The notes beneath the pieces are model-generated. The model had not been told where the DNA came from, ran no database searches, and was given only the letters and a program-made list of their open reading frames with translations. Of a stretch of 64,000 bases of DNA, positions 34,137 through 44,237 are shown piece after piece. This DNA comes from Phycomyces blakesleeanus NRRL 1555(-) (taxonomy: Eukaryota; Mucoromycota; Mucoromycetes; Mucorales; Phycomycetaceae). A program made the translations under genes and the position numbers. Position 1 is the first letter of the stretch, and each line of letters begins with the position of its first letter. The stretch is from assembly GCF_001638985.1 (NCBI RefSeq), contig NW_017265139.1, forward strand, positions 744,001-808,000. Direction: 5' to 3'.

Positions 34137-34956
34137 CCAAATAAAGTATATTGAGTACTATGGTTCGCATTCATGACGCCTTTTCTTTTTGTCTCTGGTA
34201 AGCTATTATATTGCAAGCATAATTACATATATATATTCTTAATATCCACGATTTCTTGTTCAAACAGCTAACACTTTTCTAATTTCATAGAACAATCATT
34301 TACAAGCAAGCAACACACAACTGAGCTTTTCTCTGGGAGATATTGTTTGGAGAATACTTGTTTTATCAGAACATTGGCCATTTCAAATTGTATGAAGGAT
34401 AGAACACTAGCCAGAACGTTCCTGAATATTAAATATAACCACTATACTATAAACCTAATAATATTCTTTTCTTTCTAATAAAAACAAAAAAAACCAATAA
34501 TTATTATAAATAAATTAAAGATTGGAGAAGTGTATGGAAGCAAATAGTACAAGAAGAAGTCTCTAAGATTGGATAAAATAAATTCAAAGACAACAAAACC
34601 CTGTAAAAACTGGCATATCCATAAATTAAACAATATAAAAACTGGCATATCCATATAATCAATCTTTCATTTATTGTTCTTTTAATCTGAAAGCGGTAGG
34701 ATATATTACAACAAAACGTAATTCTGAGTTGCCATTTTAGTGCATGTGGTAAAAACCCATATACAGAAAATGCAAACACATCTTACTATCCTGCTGTTCT
34801 GACCTTTTCCTATGTTCGAAAGTTGGTCTTACCACCTATGAGTAAGCCAGCTTCATACACTTGTAAAAACTATCTGATCGCATCGTAAAACCTGGTCTTT
34901 TCACATAATTAATTACAGTTTTACACATAAGAAAACCGCACCTCTTTTCCAGTGTC
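34137..34956. other. A2 right subterminal region and terminal repeat
   Basis: No credible gene is seen. The element ends ...CTCTTTTCCAGTG at 34956, the inverse of CACTGGAAAAGAG. The three bases following are TCT; the left copy of the duplication cannot be checked because the left end of A2 is lost. Confidence 0.7.
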
Positions 34957-35074
34957 TACTATGTATCATATTATCTACCTATTTCTCACAGGTGAAATTA
35001 GAGGTTTTTTGCAGTGGTAAGTATGTAATTTTATACATATATATATACAATATATTCATGCATTATTTTATATA

Positions 35075-36418
35075 CAGACCTATATCAGTACTGAATAAAA
35101 TTTTAAGATTCTGCCAAATCAAGACATCAACTTCTTTAACATTCTTACACTAGTTTGTCTATATTCACTTAAAACCCCATGTTTGAAAACATATATATAC
35201 TAAGATATGGCTCTTAAAAAAATAAAAAGTAAATTTATTAAAAAAATTGATAATGTGTTGACCCTCCATGAGCCTTCTTCATCTCATGTAAGCGATTAGG
35301 CATTGACATGCAATGTGTCTTGCAAACGTCAGCCGAAATATTATTCTATTCTATATGAATAGCCCTCTCCAGCTCATTAAGATTTTTTGGAGAGGGGACT
35401 CTGGCCTTCACTTTTCTGGTAAGATATGTCCATAAATTCTCTATGGGGCTGAGATCTGGACTGTTCAGCAGCCATACCATCACTGGGAAGTTCTGATACT
35501 TCTTCCACTCTTCTACAAGCTTAGACTTATGACAAGAAGCATTATCTTCTTGGTAGATAAACTCCCCATCATTGTTCTCACTAAGAGATTCCATAAATGA
35601 AAAAAGTTTCCTTTTCATTAAGTTCATATATGCATACTGATCAAGCATGTTCTTTATGGTTTTCAATGGGCCAACTCCTCCTGCCCATACACAGCCCCAA
35701 ACCATAATGAAGCCTCTACTACACTGCAGTCTTGGTCTAATGAACTCTTTTCTGTATTTTTCTTGAGGATACCGCCATACTCTAGTATTGCCATCTCTGC
35801 TGAAAAGCATAAACCTTGACTCATTGCTCCAGATGACGCGATCCCATCTCTGATTGGTCTCTCTGGCATGATTAGCAAATGCCAACCGCTTCTTCTTGTG
35901 TGCTTTTGATAGCAGTGGCTTGTATACAATTTTACAAGAAGATAATCCAGATCTACGAATAGTTCAACAAATGGTAGACTTGGAGATGGGATGCCCTAGG
36001 GTGTCAGACATGAAGGTGATAAGACCCCCAAGTGTTGTCTCACGATTTGTCTTCATCTCATTAATCAAATGATGCTCATCTTGCTCATCCATTATCTTCA
36101 AAGTTCCTTTTCGCTTATCAGGAAATGCGGTTTCAGTATGTCTCCATCTATTGATTGTGGAATACATCGTTGCTAGAGGTATATCATTCTTCTCAGAAAT
36201 TTCAGCAGCAGTGCCATTTACTATAGCACCACCAATTATCAGTCCTTTTTGATAATCTGAAAGCTGCTTTCATTTGAGAAGAGTTTCCTTTTTGTTTTGG
36301 TGAGACATGGTGAGATTCGAATGAGGAAAAGCTTTGAAAAAAGAAATAAAAATAATGTAATGGTGATGTCTTGATTTGGCGGAATCTTAAAATTTTATTC
36401 AGTACTGATATGGGTCTG
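35075..36418. mobile_element. Tc1-type element T4, 1344 bases with TA target
   Basis: The terminal inverted repeats are more than 50 bases long: 35075 onward reads CAGACCTATATCAGTACTGA, and the minus strand from 36418 reads CAGACCCATATCAGTACTGA, with similarity continuing through ATAAAATTTTAAGATTC. TA flanks both sides (35073-35074, 36419-36420). It contains one minus-strand transposase gene. It is a different family from T3/T5 by ends and protein. Confidence 0.95.
35238..36308 (-). pseudogene. Tc1 family DD34E transposase of T4
   Basis: From ATG 36308 the minus strand encodes the helix-turn-helix region (QLSDYQKGLIIGGAIVNGTA, ISEKNDIPLATMYSTI), then VIWSNESRFMLF (first catalytic Asp now Asn), VWGCVWAGGVGPL, FIYQEDNASCHKSK (second Asp kept), NSPDLSPIENLWTYL (Glu kept) and a C-terminal MPNRLHEMKKAHGG. 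It is colinear over about 355 codons. Stops at about 36269 (TGA), 35961 (TGA) and 35355 (TAG) fit former Trp or Arg codons. Nearly full length but inactive. Confidence 0.92.
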
Positions 36419-36481
36419 TATGTATATAATAATAAAATGGGTGCCTATCATGCTACTTTAAGACAGTATACCCTAATAAAA

Positions 36482-36640
36482 AAATGTTGTCTCCCACACT
36501 TATTTGTTGGGGTTTATACTTTGACCAAAAGGTCGTCTCCCATCTTTGTATGGCTGAGTTTAGAATCTAGTCAAAACGTTGTCTCCCATCTGGAAACGTC
36601 ATCTCCCAAAAGTCATGACTTTTCATATGTTGTCTGTTAA
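36482..36640 (+). repeat. Cluster of GTTGTCTCCCAT-type motifs
   Basis: The motif GTYRTCTCCCA recurs at 36487, 36533, 36579 and 36599, with a weaker copy at 36628; spacings are 46, 46 and 20 bases. A related pair with the same 20-base spacing lies at 49482 and 49503 (GTTGTCTCTCAT). No gene is nearby. This looks like a subterminal protein-binding array of an unidentified transposon. Confidence 0.5.
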
Positions 36641-37637
36641 AAATAAAACCTTTATAATTTGAATTTCTTTATTAAATACGATAATAAGATTATTAAATTT
36701 TTTAATGTAATAAATATTACCTCTTTTTGATATTTATTTAAAATAAAAACTAATAAAAACTGCTAAATCTTCTTCAAAAAAGAAAAAACGAGTTACAAAA
36801 ACGTCTGAGGATAAATATAATATTAATAAATTTCACATATATTAAAAAATGTATCTAATAATTATAAAACAAATATAGCTTATATTTAAAAAACATATCT
36901 TAGACAAATTCTGAGTCAATTAGAGTTATTACTAATAACTTGACACTAATATGCTTACTTTTTTATATAATTCTTATATATTGTTATATAGTAAAAAAGC
37001 AAAAATAGTATAAAATTATTGTATAAAAATGATAGCTAAAGTCGAGTATTTGTAAAATATACAATTTATTTGGGTCCCATCAACAAATCACATACTTACT
37101 GTTACTGATAAGTAATATTTTCACAATTCAACTTAAGACATAAATCATATATTTTTATTTTATGTCATTTAAATGAAAAAGATTATAATCCATATAATTT
37201 GCATTTTTTCAAAAACTCTCATAATTGATATAAAGGTAATGAAGCGTTTTATATCTAAGAAAGTTTATATGGCAATTAAGCTAATATATTTTTATAAAAT
37301 TCATGTTTTTATTTTTTATTTTTTATATTTATTTCTTTTGTAAAAACCCTTTCTATCATTTTCTTACAACATGTACATGAGATATTTTATCAAAAATACA
37401 AAAAATTAAAAAATATTCATAAAGAACCAAAAAAAGCTTTTAATTACATATATTCAGATAATATATGAATTCAGTAAAAGTTTCATAGAAAACAAATGAG
37501 AAAAAAGTAATCTACAACCAAATACAATATTTTATTTTATTGAAAAATGCAAATTTTTGAGATATTACATTAGTTTTCTCATAATCGACCTTTTCAATTC
37601 AACTAAAACTCCTAACATACGTACATATACATTTTTT
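36641..37637. other. AT-rich region, nothing recognised
   Basis: No ORF, repeat end or RNA gene can be supported here. Confidence 0.6.
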
Positions 37638-37824
37638 CCAGAAATTATTGGTGCACAACAAAAATAAATTTGGTGCAAAAATACAAAATTATTTGGTGCA
37701 AAAATGGAATGCACTAAACGCACCAAAAAGGTTGAATTTAGCAGAGAAATGGTAAAAAAATTGCACCAAATTTATTTTTATTTTTACACCAAATTTGTTT
37801 TTATTTTTGCACCAATAATTTCCA
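37638..37824. mobile_element. Foldback element with repeated TTGGTGCA boxes, about 187 bases
   Basis: The ends are inverted repeats around ATTATTGGTGCA (37644-37655) and TGCACCAATAAT (37808-37819). Inside each arm the box TTTGGTGCA (or its complement) recurs two more times, so the whole unit can fold on itself. It has no coding capacity. A target duplication was not identified. It fits a foldback-type MITE. Confidence 0.65.
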
Positions 37825-38116
37825 GAAAGAGTGTATCTATACACTACTTGGATCCAAAGTTATAGAGAGACAGTGCTTGAATTGATGAAATAGATAGATG
37901 TAAATGCATAATTTAACATATTCGAAGATAGTTTGGCTCGATCTGTGTAACACCATCTGACATTTATGCTTTTTAATTCGCTGGATATAAGTGTAACTCG
38001 AAGGGTAAAGTACTTCCCACGAATGATCTCTAGGAAAAAACAAAGCAGAGAGTCATTTAACCCACAAGTGATAGATAGCTTATATTAATACAAAAAAAAC
38101 AAATTAATAAGGTTTA

Positions 38117-38411
38117 GAGCATCTTCAGCAGTGAGAGAATTTTTAATTTATCTAAAGTTAAACACCACTAATTTAGCTAAAGAAAAGATCAATTTTCCCA
38201 GCAGTTCCATTTATCTTTTTCTTTAAATAAATTTTGAGAGTGTTTTCATCAATAGATTTTATCTTCATATTAAATTTAATAGGAAGATAAAGAAAAGGGA
38301 CTGTCTTTTATATTTAAAGTGAATTTAATCAAACTGCTGGGAGGACAGACTTTAGCTAAATCTTTAAATTTAATGTAAAAGTGGAGATAAAGTCAACTGC
38401 TGAAGATACTC
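38117..38411. mobile_element. PIF/Harbinger-like MITE, 295 bases, TSD TTA
   Basis: Terminal inverted repeats are GAGCATCTTCAGCAGT (38117-38132) and ACTGCTGAAGATACTC (38396-38411), one mismatch. They are flanked by TTA on both sides (38114-38116, 38412-38414). The ends resemble those of the element at 58436-58720 (GAGCATCCACAGTGGT). A 3-base TWA duplication is typical of PIF/Harbinger; no PIF transposase is in the window. Confidence 0.85.
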
Positions 38412-39263
38412 TTATAAAGGTTTAAAAAAGATTGTCTAGCTAATAAAATATAAAAGTAAATAGAGACGTTTGTGAACTAAGATTTGTAGAGTTGTACAAT
38501 AATTAGCTAAAAAAAGGTTTTTTGAAGTTTTCAAAGTGGATCCATAGAAGGACTGCTCATTGTCTATATAATATATTTGACAAGGCAACTACTAAAATTA
38601 CAACTAATAATGTATGCTATTGATTCAACTAAACTTTTCGTTGCTTTGACTATAAAACAACTGTAAATTCTATATGTAACTGGAGATTGTATTGCATATA
38701 TTTTCTCCAAGCCATATGTGATATATAATTAAAGTAAATTGCGTATAAAAATGTATAATCAGACTTTTTCTATGCCATTGTAAGCTTTTATTTGAAAGTT
38801 ACATTTCTCTATCTATTTCTGCTGTTTAAATAACGTCAGTTTAGAAAAGCAAATAAATGAATATTAGAGGCTACCAATTTGAATAAGGTCTGGTAGAAAA
38901 TCTACCAAACTTTAATCAAGTTAGTAGAGTAGTGTCTCTATATAGATGTGTATGTAACATTGGGTTTCCATTCTAAGGCAATGAGCTCGTGCAAAAAGTT
39001 GAAAATCTGAGTCCACAAACGTCTCTAATGAGTAAATAAATAAGAAAAGATCTAGCTAATAAAGTATAGCTAATAAAGTATAATTAAAAGAGTAAAAAAA
39101 TAGAAAAGAATATTGAAAAGAAATTATTTTGGAATAAGATCAATTGATTCATCTTTCTGTGAATGGAGAGAGAGCATGGCATTTCTGCGGTCATGCTTAT
39201 TAAATTCTTTGAACTTATTCCAGTAAGTATCAAAGTTATCATCAATCTTATTTCTGACACAAC
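38412..39263. other. AT-rich region, nothing recognised
   Basis: No supported gene or repeat was found. Confidence 0.5.
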
Positions 39264-42211
39264 CTAAAAAAATAATTCAGGAACAGTTGGCCATTTTCTA
39301 GAGATATTATGGGAAAGGTCAACTGTTGTCCAGTGATTACTGTTAACATGATTGAAAATCAGAGGTTGTTGTTGTTCGGTTTTGTTGTTTGAAAGGGCAA
39401 ATGGAAGAAAGGTTGTTGAGGGGATGTTGGGGCTGTCTGAGTAGACGCAGACTGGTTGTGTATATGTGTTTGCAGCTAGTTGAGCACAGTCGGATGTGTT
39501 AAACCACATACTGGCATCTGAACATACTGGAATGAAGTTGGTGTTGATGTTGGTGTTGCTGGTGTTGCTATAATCGAGTTGAGAGCCATGTTAAATAATT
39601 TTTTCTAGTTGGCTTGTGTCAATGCCAAAGGTATTTGCGTACAATGTTTTGTATTTTGGCAGGGTGGCTAGCATATCCCTTTTTACAGGCAGGAACTTAT
39701 TTTGATCTTTGTAGATCAAGTGGGCAAGGACCCGAAAACCACATCATCCATCAGCAGTAGGGCTAAACCCACCCTTGACATCATTGATTATCTCATGAGA
39801 GACAGGAAAACCAGGCTGAGTTTGACCCTCTTGCCAACAAAGGTGCGATTATCATACTGATAGTCTTCTAGAGCAGTGATGGGTCTTTTGAACCCATTTG
39901 TTTTGGGGGGCATCAACTAAAAAGTATATAATTATAAGACAATATTTCTCTTTATGGATTCAATTACACTATAAAATAAGAAAGCATATTACCTAGGTCA
40001 AGAAACTCTTGTTTTTGGTGGCATCGACTAAAACAAATATTAGTATTAGTATTAGATTACTTTTAATGAATTCAATCACACTGTAAAATAATAGTGCATT
40101 TTACCTGGGTTGAGAGGCTCCTTTTCAATTTGTTTTGTTTTGTTTTTGGTAGCATTGACTAAGAAAGTTGTGTATATATAAGACAAGAGTTCTTCTTATA
40201 AACTCAATTAAATTTTAAATTAAAAACGCATTTTATCTGAGTAGAGAGGCTCTTTTTTGATTTTTTTAATATTTTGTTTTGTTTTCTTGTGACTTTAAGG
40301 CCAGATAAACTCTTTTCAACCATCTTTGTAACCTTTCATTGGTACATTGCCTCAATCACGGCCTATAATTCCATTAAGGTCATTAGTTTTATCCTATGTT
40401 TAATATAAGTAAATCACAAAACTTATAGTTCCAGCCAAGATACTTGTCTTTCTCCACATTGGGTAACCAAAGTCCTTTGGCAAGTATTTAGGACGGCTGC
40501 TGCCTTTGCAACTTCCTGGATACTTAACATTCTCTGGCACTTGCAGTTTGATAGAAGAATAACCATTTTTGTCATCAAAGTCATTTACAGCTTTTTCACT
40601 TTTTTTAAAAGATCAGCAACTTGCTGGCTGCCTTTGCAAGAGCAGAATAAAGCTTCAAGCTTAATGATTTCACTCATCCACTGCTTGGGTTTTTCGATGA
40701 CAAGAACTTGCATATTTAGCTGATCCCGTGCCTTGTCTTCCTTTCTAGCATCAATAACCCATCTGTCTGGTAGATCAGAGATCTGAAAACCTCTTTCGAC
40801 TGGTAGGGTATGATGACAAGGTAGGCCATATCAAACTTTGTTTATGCAATAGCACTTCTTATCATTTTATGGTAAATGGAGCTCCTGGTCAAGTACAAGC
40901 AACACTCGCTTTGACACCTTCATGAAAAGATATGAGAGACGTTGGTTTCGTCTAATAAGAGCATCAATCGTGTTTGTTTCTCTTATTCTTGTTGCTCAGA
41001 AATCTATCTCTAGCCTTTCAATGTATTTGGCCACACTCTCAAAGGCCAACCCAGAGAAGAAATAACAGAGATGCCTCTCTTAAAAGCTTGATGAGCATTT
41101 TCTACTTGCTGAGTGGTGGTACACCCAAAATGCATAAGCTTGCTAGTGATATACCCTGCCCACTTATCCTTGCAATGCAACCACCTTTCAGAGAAGTAGG
41201 TAAATGCCGGTGCTCTGGTCTTGCCATCATCTACTTCTAGTCCAGCACAAGTGTTGTTAAACTTTAGGAGAGCCAAGTTAAACTCCACCTTAGTTCTACT
41301 ATGGATCATGTGGCTTATATGATCCATAAGCTCTTCTTTCTCAGCTACAGACTTTGTTTTCCCAGAGAAAGTTTTCTCCACACTGTTCAGCATATGCCAG
41401 TAGCACAAAAGCTTCTTGTTTTCTGGGAAAACAGTGTCAAGTGCATTCAGCAAAGCAGAACACTTGTCTGTTACAAACAGAATGGTTGATTGCTTGTTCT
41501 CAAAAACAAGTGCCTTGATTTGTTCCAAAAATGAAACGTAAGAACCAGTTTGCTCGTTGGAGACCCAGACAAATACAATTGGAAAAGCTTTTAAGGCTTT
41601 CCCTCCAAGATTGTGAACACACTCAATGCAAATAAAAGGCATTCCCAAGTTGTTTGTCGAGTATGTTGCATCCACCACAATAACTTTAGAGAGTTTCTGG
41701 GCTCTTTCCAACATTTTGGGGTGGCTAAACAGAATTCTCTTGAGGCACCCACTCTTATTAGTCTCATAGTGAGCTTGGTAACCCTTCAACTCCATAGCTT
41801 TGATGAGCTTTGTTCTATCATCCTGAAGAGTAGGGGCAGAAACACAAGCATATGCTGCCTTCATGTTATCAATGTCTTTAATGTCCAACTTATGGTCAGA
41901 GTATGCTTCTTTATTGATTGCTTTTTGAATCTCACGAGTCTTGGTATTTGTCTCGATAAGCTTTGTTATCATTATAGAATCTTCTGTTGTAACTCTTGAG
42001 AGTCTGCCCTTCAAAATAAACTCCATATATTCATCGTCAAGGAGATGATTGTGAAAGGCTTGGATCTCATGAGTGGCCTCCAAGAGAAAGTATATTTTGG
42101 CTGCCTTCTTGTAGGATACCTTAAGGAGATATAGGCACCCAATCATTCCACTAGAAGGAATTTTCTTATGGTTGTTGTCGTCAATCTTTTGGGTGTTTTT
42201 ATAGTGACCAC
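39264..42211 (-). pseudogene. MULE transposase with SWIM finger and OTU protease domain (main part)
   Basis: The minus-strand protein starts upstream at 48997-49200, is split by A4, and continues from 42211 (GHYKNTQKIDDNNHKK, end of a FAR1-like zinc domain). The MULE core follows: IVVDATYSTNNLGMPF (first Asp), LFVTDKCSALLNALD (second Asp), CYWHMLNSVEKTF, TTTQQVENAHQAFKR (Glu). After a frameshift near 41030 comes a SWIM finger (CYC then GLPCHHTL, about 40800-40860). Past an intron array is an OTU cysteine-protease block (GFSPTADG-stop-CGFRVLAHLIYKD, 39700-39770), then FNHVNSNHWTTVDL (candidate catalytic His, about 39310-39350). Several stops are present. The apparent ATG at 42239 lies inside the A4 terminal repeat and is not the real start. 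Confidence 0.85.
39905..40265 (-). repeat. Threefold tandem intron-exon module inside the MULE gene
   Basis: A unit of about 110-130 bases is repeated three times; the landmark CATYRACTA occurs at 39911, 40022 and 40153. On the minus strand each unit has a splice donor (GTAAAATG, GTAATATG or similar after CCCAG/CCTAG), an AT-rich intron with a shared ATTGAATTCATT-like segment, an acceptor TTAG, and a mini-exon starting TCGATGCCACCAAAA. The tandem duplication therefore multiplies an intron plus a short exon. Confidence 0.6.
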
Positions 42212-42239
42212 CACTGGAAAAATAACAATAAATACACAC

Positions 42240-43057
42240 CGGGAAATTCAGGCATACTATTGTGAATATTCTGCATTTTACAGTGGGGTTTTGCCTATTT
42301 CCACTGATACCAAAGCTGATCTGGTTACATGTGCACAGACCTGCTATCTACAAGTGTAAAGTTCGATAGCACTAGTGAAGTTGGAGTCAATAGTAATTTT
42401 ATATCTTTGTATATAATAGAGTACCAAGAAAACTTTATTTCAAACTTTGTTTTTTTGCTGTAATACAATCTGTTTCCATGTTAAAGGTTAATAATCAGGG
42501 ACTACGTCGCATGTGTATTGTTGAAATATCCCTGGGTGAATAGTTAGAACCATGGACATTTTATTGCTTATAAGCCAATCAGTAACACTCTTTATTATGA
42601 GGTCATAGATTATCTGCTCCCCAATTACTTGATACTCAATTATTATTGGTTTGAATTATAGTTTATTTTTGTATTTATTAGAAAAAATAGAATGATTCTA
42701 GATTGATAGTATTGGAATAATATTATATGCCTCGGGCCGTCTTCACCGGTATCCTTCATATGACTCAAATCAAGCAGTGCTTTATATATAATGTTTGTAA
42801 ACCCTCATATTCAGTAGTTATCTTTGGCACAGATAATATTTAACATAATAGAAGAGAAGTTAGATGTGTATTTAAATATTTACATGTTGTGAGTGATATA
42901 TTAATTTGAGGATACATACAATATAATGACTGAAGAAGATAAAAATAAAACTTTGAGAGTTCGAGGCATGGCGTCAAGTATAATTTCTTTAACAATGAAA
43001 ATAATATAGAGAAGTTAGTTTGAGTGAATTGGGTGACAGAATATGTAATGAACGTAC
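42240..43057. other. A4 left subterminal region
   Basis: This is non-coding DNA between the left terminal repeat and the small gene. No ORF or repeat that I can name was seen. Confidence 0.5.
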
Positions 43058-43580
43058 CCAAAGAAAGTCAATTTATTTGTAGACCTAGATAGTACTTGTC
43101 AAGAGTTGATATAACCTTTAGTAAAAAACATATATTAATATACAGTATAAATAATACTATCATACATATTAAGAGAATAAAAGAAGAAGTCTTACCATGT
43201 CAATGATGGCGCCAAGAGATAGAGGTTCTTGATTCATTGCGTGTTTTGCAGATGAACATTCATCTGTAATAAAAATTATATTCTGTCAGATAAATATTAA
43301 AAGTAAATAAAAAATAAAATATTACCGTGTTGATGGTCTTGTTTAATCGTAGGGAATATTTTTGGCGATATTGTCTATAAAAAAGGAGAAAAGTCAGAAT
43401 AATTTTATAGGATGATGACATGAAGTATAGTTACTAACCTGGACTAATCCGGATGGCCATTGTAAAGAGAATACATCAGAAGGAAAAAATACGCTAGTAT
43501 CTATGACAACTGAAATAATAATTATTATTTAGTTACATTTGAAGAAAAGAATTGCTTTAAAAAAAAGAAGATATGTTACC
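43058..43580 (-). pseudogene. Small multi-exon gene of A4, homologue of 33425-34136
   Basis: On the minus strand, exons 43500-43439, 43374-43326, 43263-43196 and 43115-43058 have lengths 62, 49, 68 and 58, identical to exons 2-5 of the A2 gene. Intron positions and phases are the same and the peptides related (FFPSDVFSLQWPSG, ISPKIFPTIKQD, YYLGLQIN). A TGA in the last of these exons ends the frame seven codons before the A2 stop. The first exon is uncertain: two candidate upstream segments end at donors near 43579 and 43696, neither with a clear ATG in frame. It is probably decayed, but exon architecture is fully conserved. It is divergent from the accessory gene at 44238. Confidence 0.6.
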
Positions 43581-44237
43581 AAAAAAGTTTGCAAATATAG
43601 TAAAACACTAAGAGAGTATATATGTATCTATGACAACAGAATGTGTTAATCTTGTTGTTGTCTGTACAGAAGTATTTTTAAGAAGAATGTATCTTACCAG
43701 TAAAATTCACAGTTATAACAAAAATCAGAAAGAGAAAGAAAAGAAAAGAAAATGGTCAATAAGGAAAAATATGGAAAAATATGGAAAAATAAAAAAAAAT
43801 AAGTAAATAAAATACAAAAAAAAACAAAATAGGTAATTAAAAAAAATGAAACTCAAAAAAAATATCCAAAAAGCATAATAGATATAATGGTGTAGTATCT
43901 AAAAGCAATCTTTGTATCAATTTACACAGTGTGTGTACAAGAAGTTACTTTAGATATATTCTTTTTACCAAGATCAATCAAGACTAGACATCCTTTTTTT
44001 TGGAAATATAAATATACGTTGTTGCTACAATCTTACTCACCCTTGCTCACGCACTCTTACAATTATTCTTACTTATACTCACACTTTCTCTCTCTATCTC
44101 CCCATCTTTTTCTGTCTTTTATTTTGGTATGTTTGATAATAAATATAATCGTAGTGTATAATAGAAATTTATTCAAAGAATATAAAAGCATTAACAGTTA
44201 ATACATATTTGAACTTATATTTTTAAATTAATAGAAT

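Larger units (their letters stand above)
14985..34956. mobile_element. CACTA-type element A2 (family A), host of two nested insertions
   Basis: With A3 (16422-23704) and the Ty3 element (24176-30297) and one copy of each target duplication removed, a continuous family A element of about 6.6 kb remains, close to A4's 6.8 kb: transposase (15198-31746), convergent accessory gene (33119-31860) and a small gene (33425-34136). The right end at 34956, read inward on the minus strand, is CACTGGAAAAGAGGTGCGGT. The left terminal repeat is missing: homology to the A4 leader stops near 14985, where Helitron sequence begins. Gene order and terminal motif agree with A4. Confidence 0.85.

Noticed and set aside
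11045..36308. Possible reassignment of TGA to Trp
   Set aside because: Stops at Trp positions include TAG as well as TGA, the same sites are TGG in sister copies, and intact genes here end with ordinary stops. Deamination decay explains the pattern better.
36482..36640. Reading the GTTGTCTCCCA cluster as the right end of A2
   Set aside because: A CACTGG-type end was found at 34956, before the Tc1 element T4, and family A ends elsewhere lack this motif.
41301..42359. Plus-strand ORFs opposite the MULE gene
   Set aside because: Antisense shadows of the MULE transposase; the last also crosses the A4 terminal repeat.
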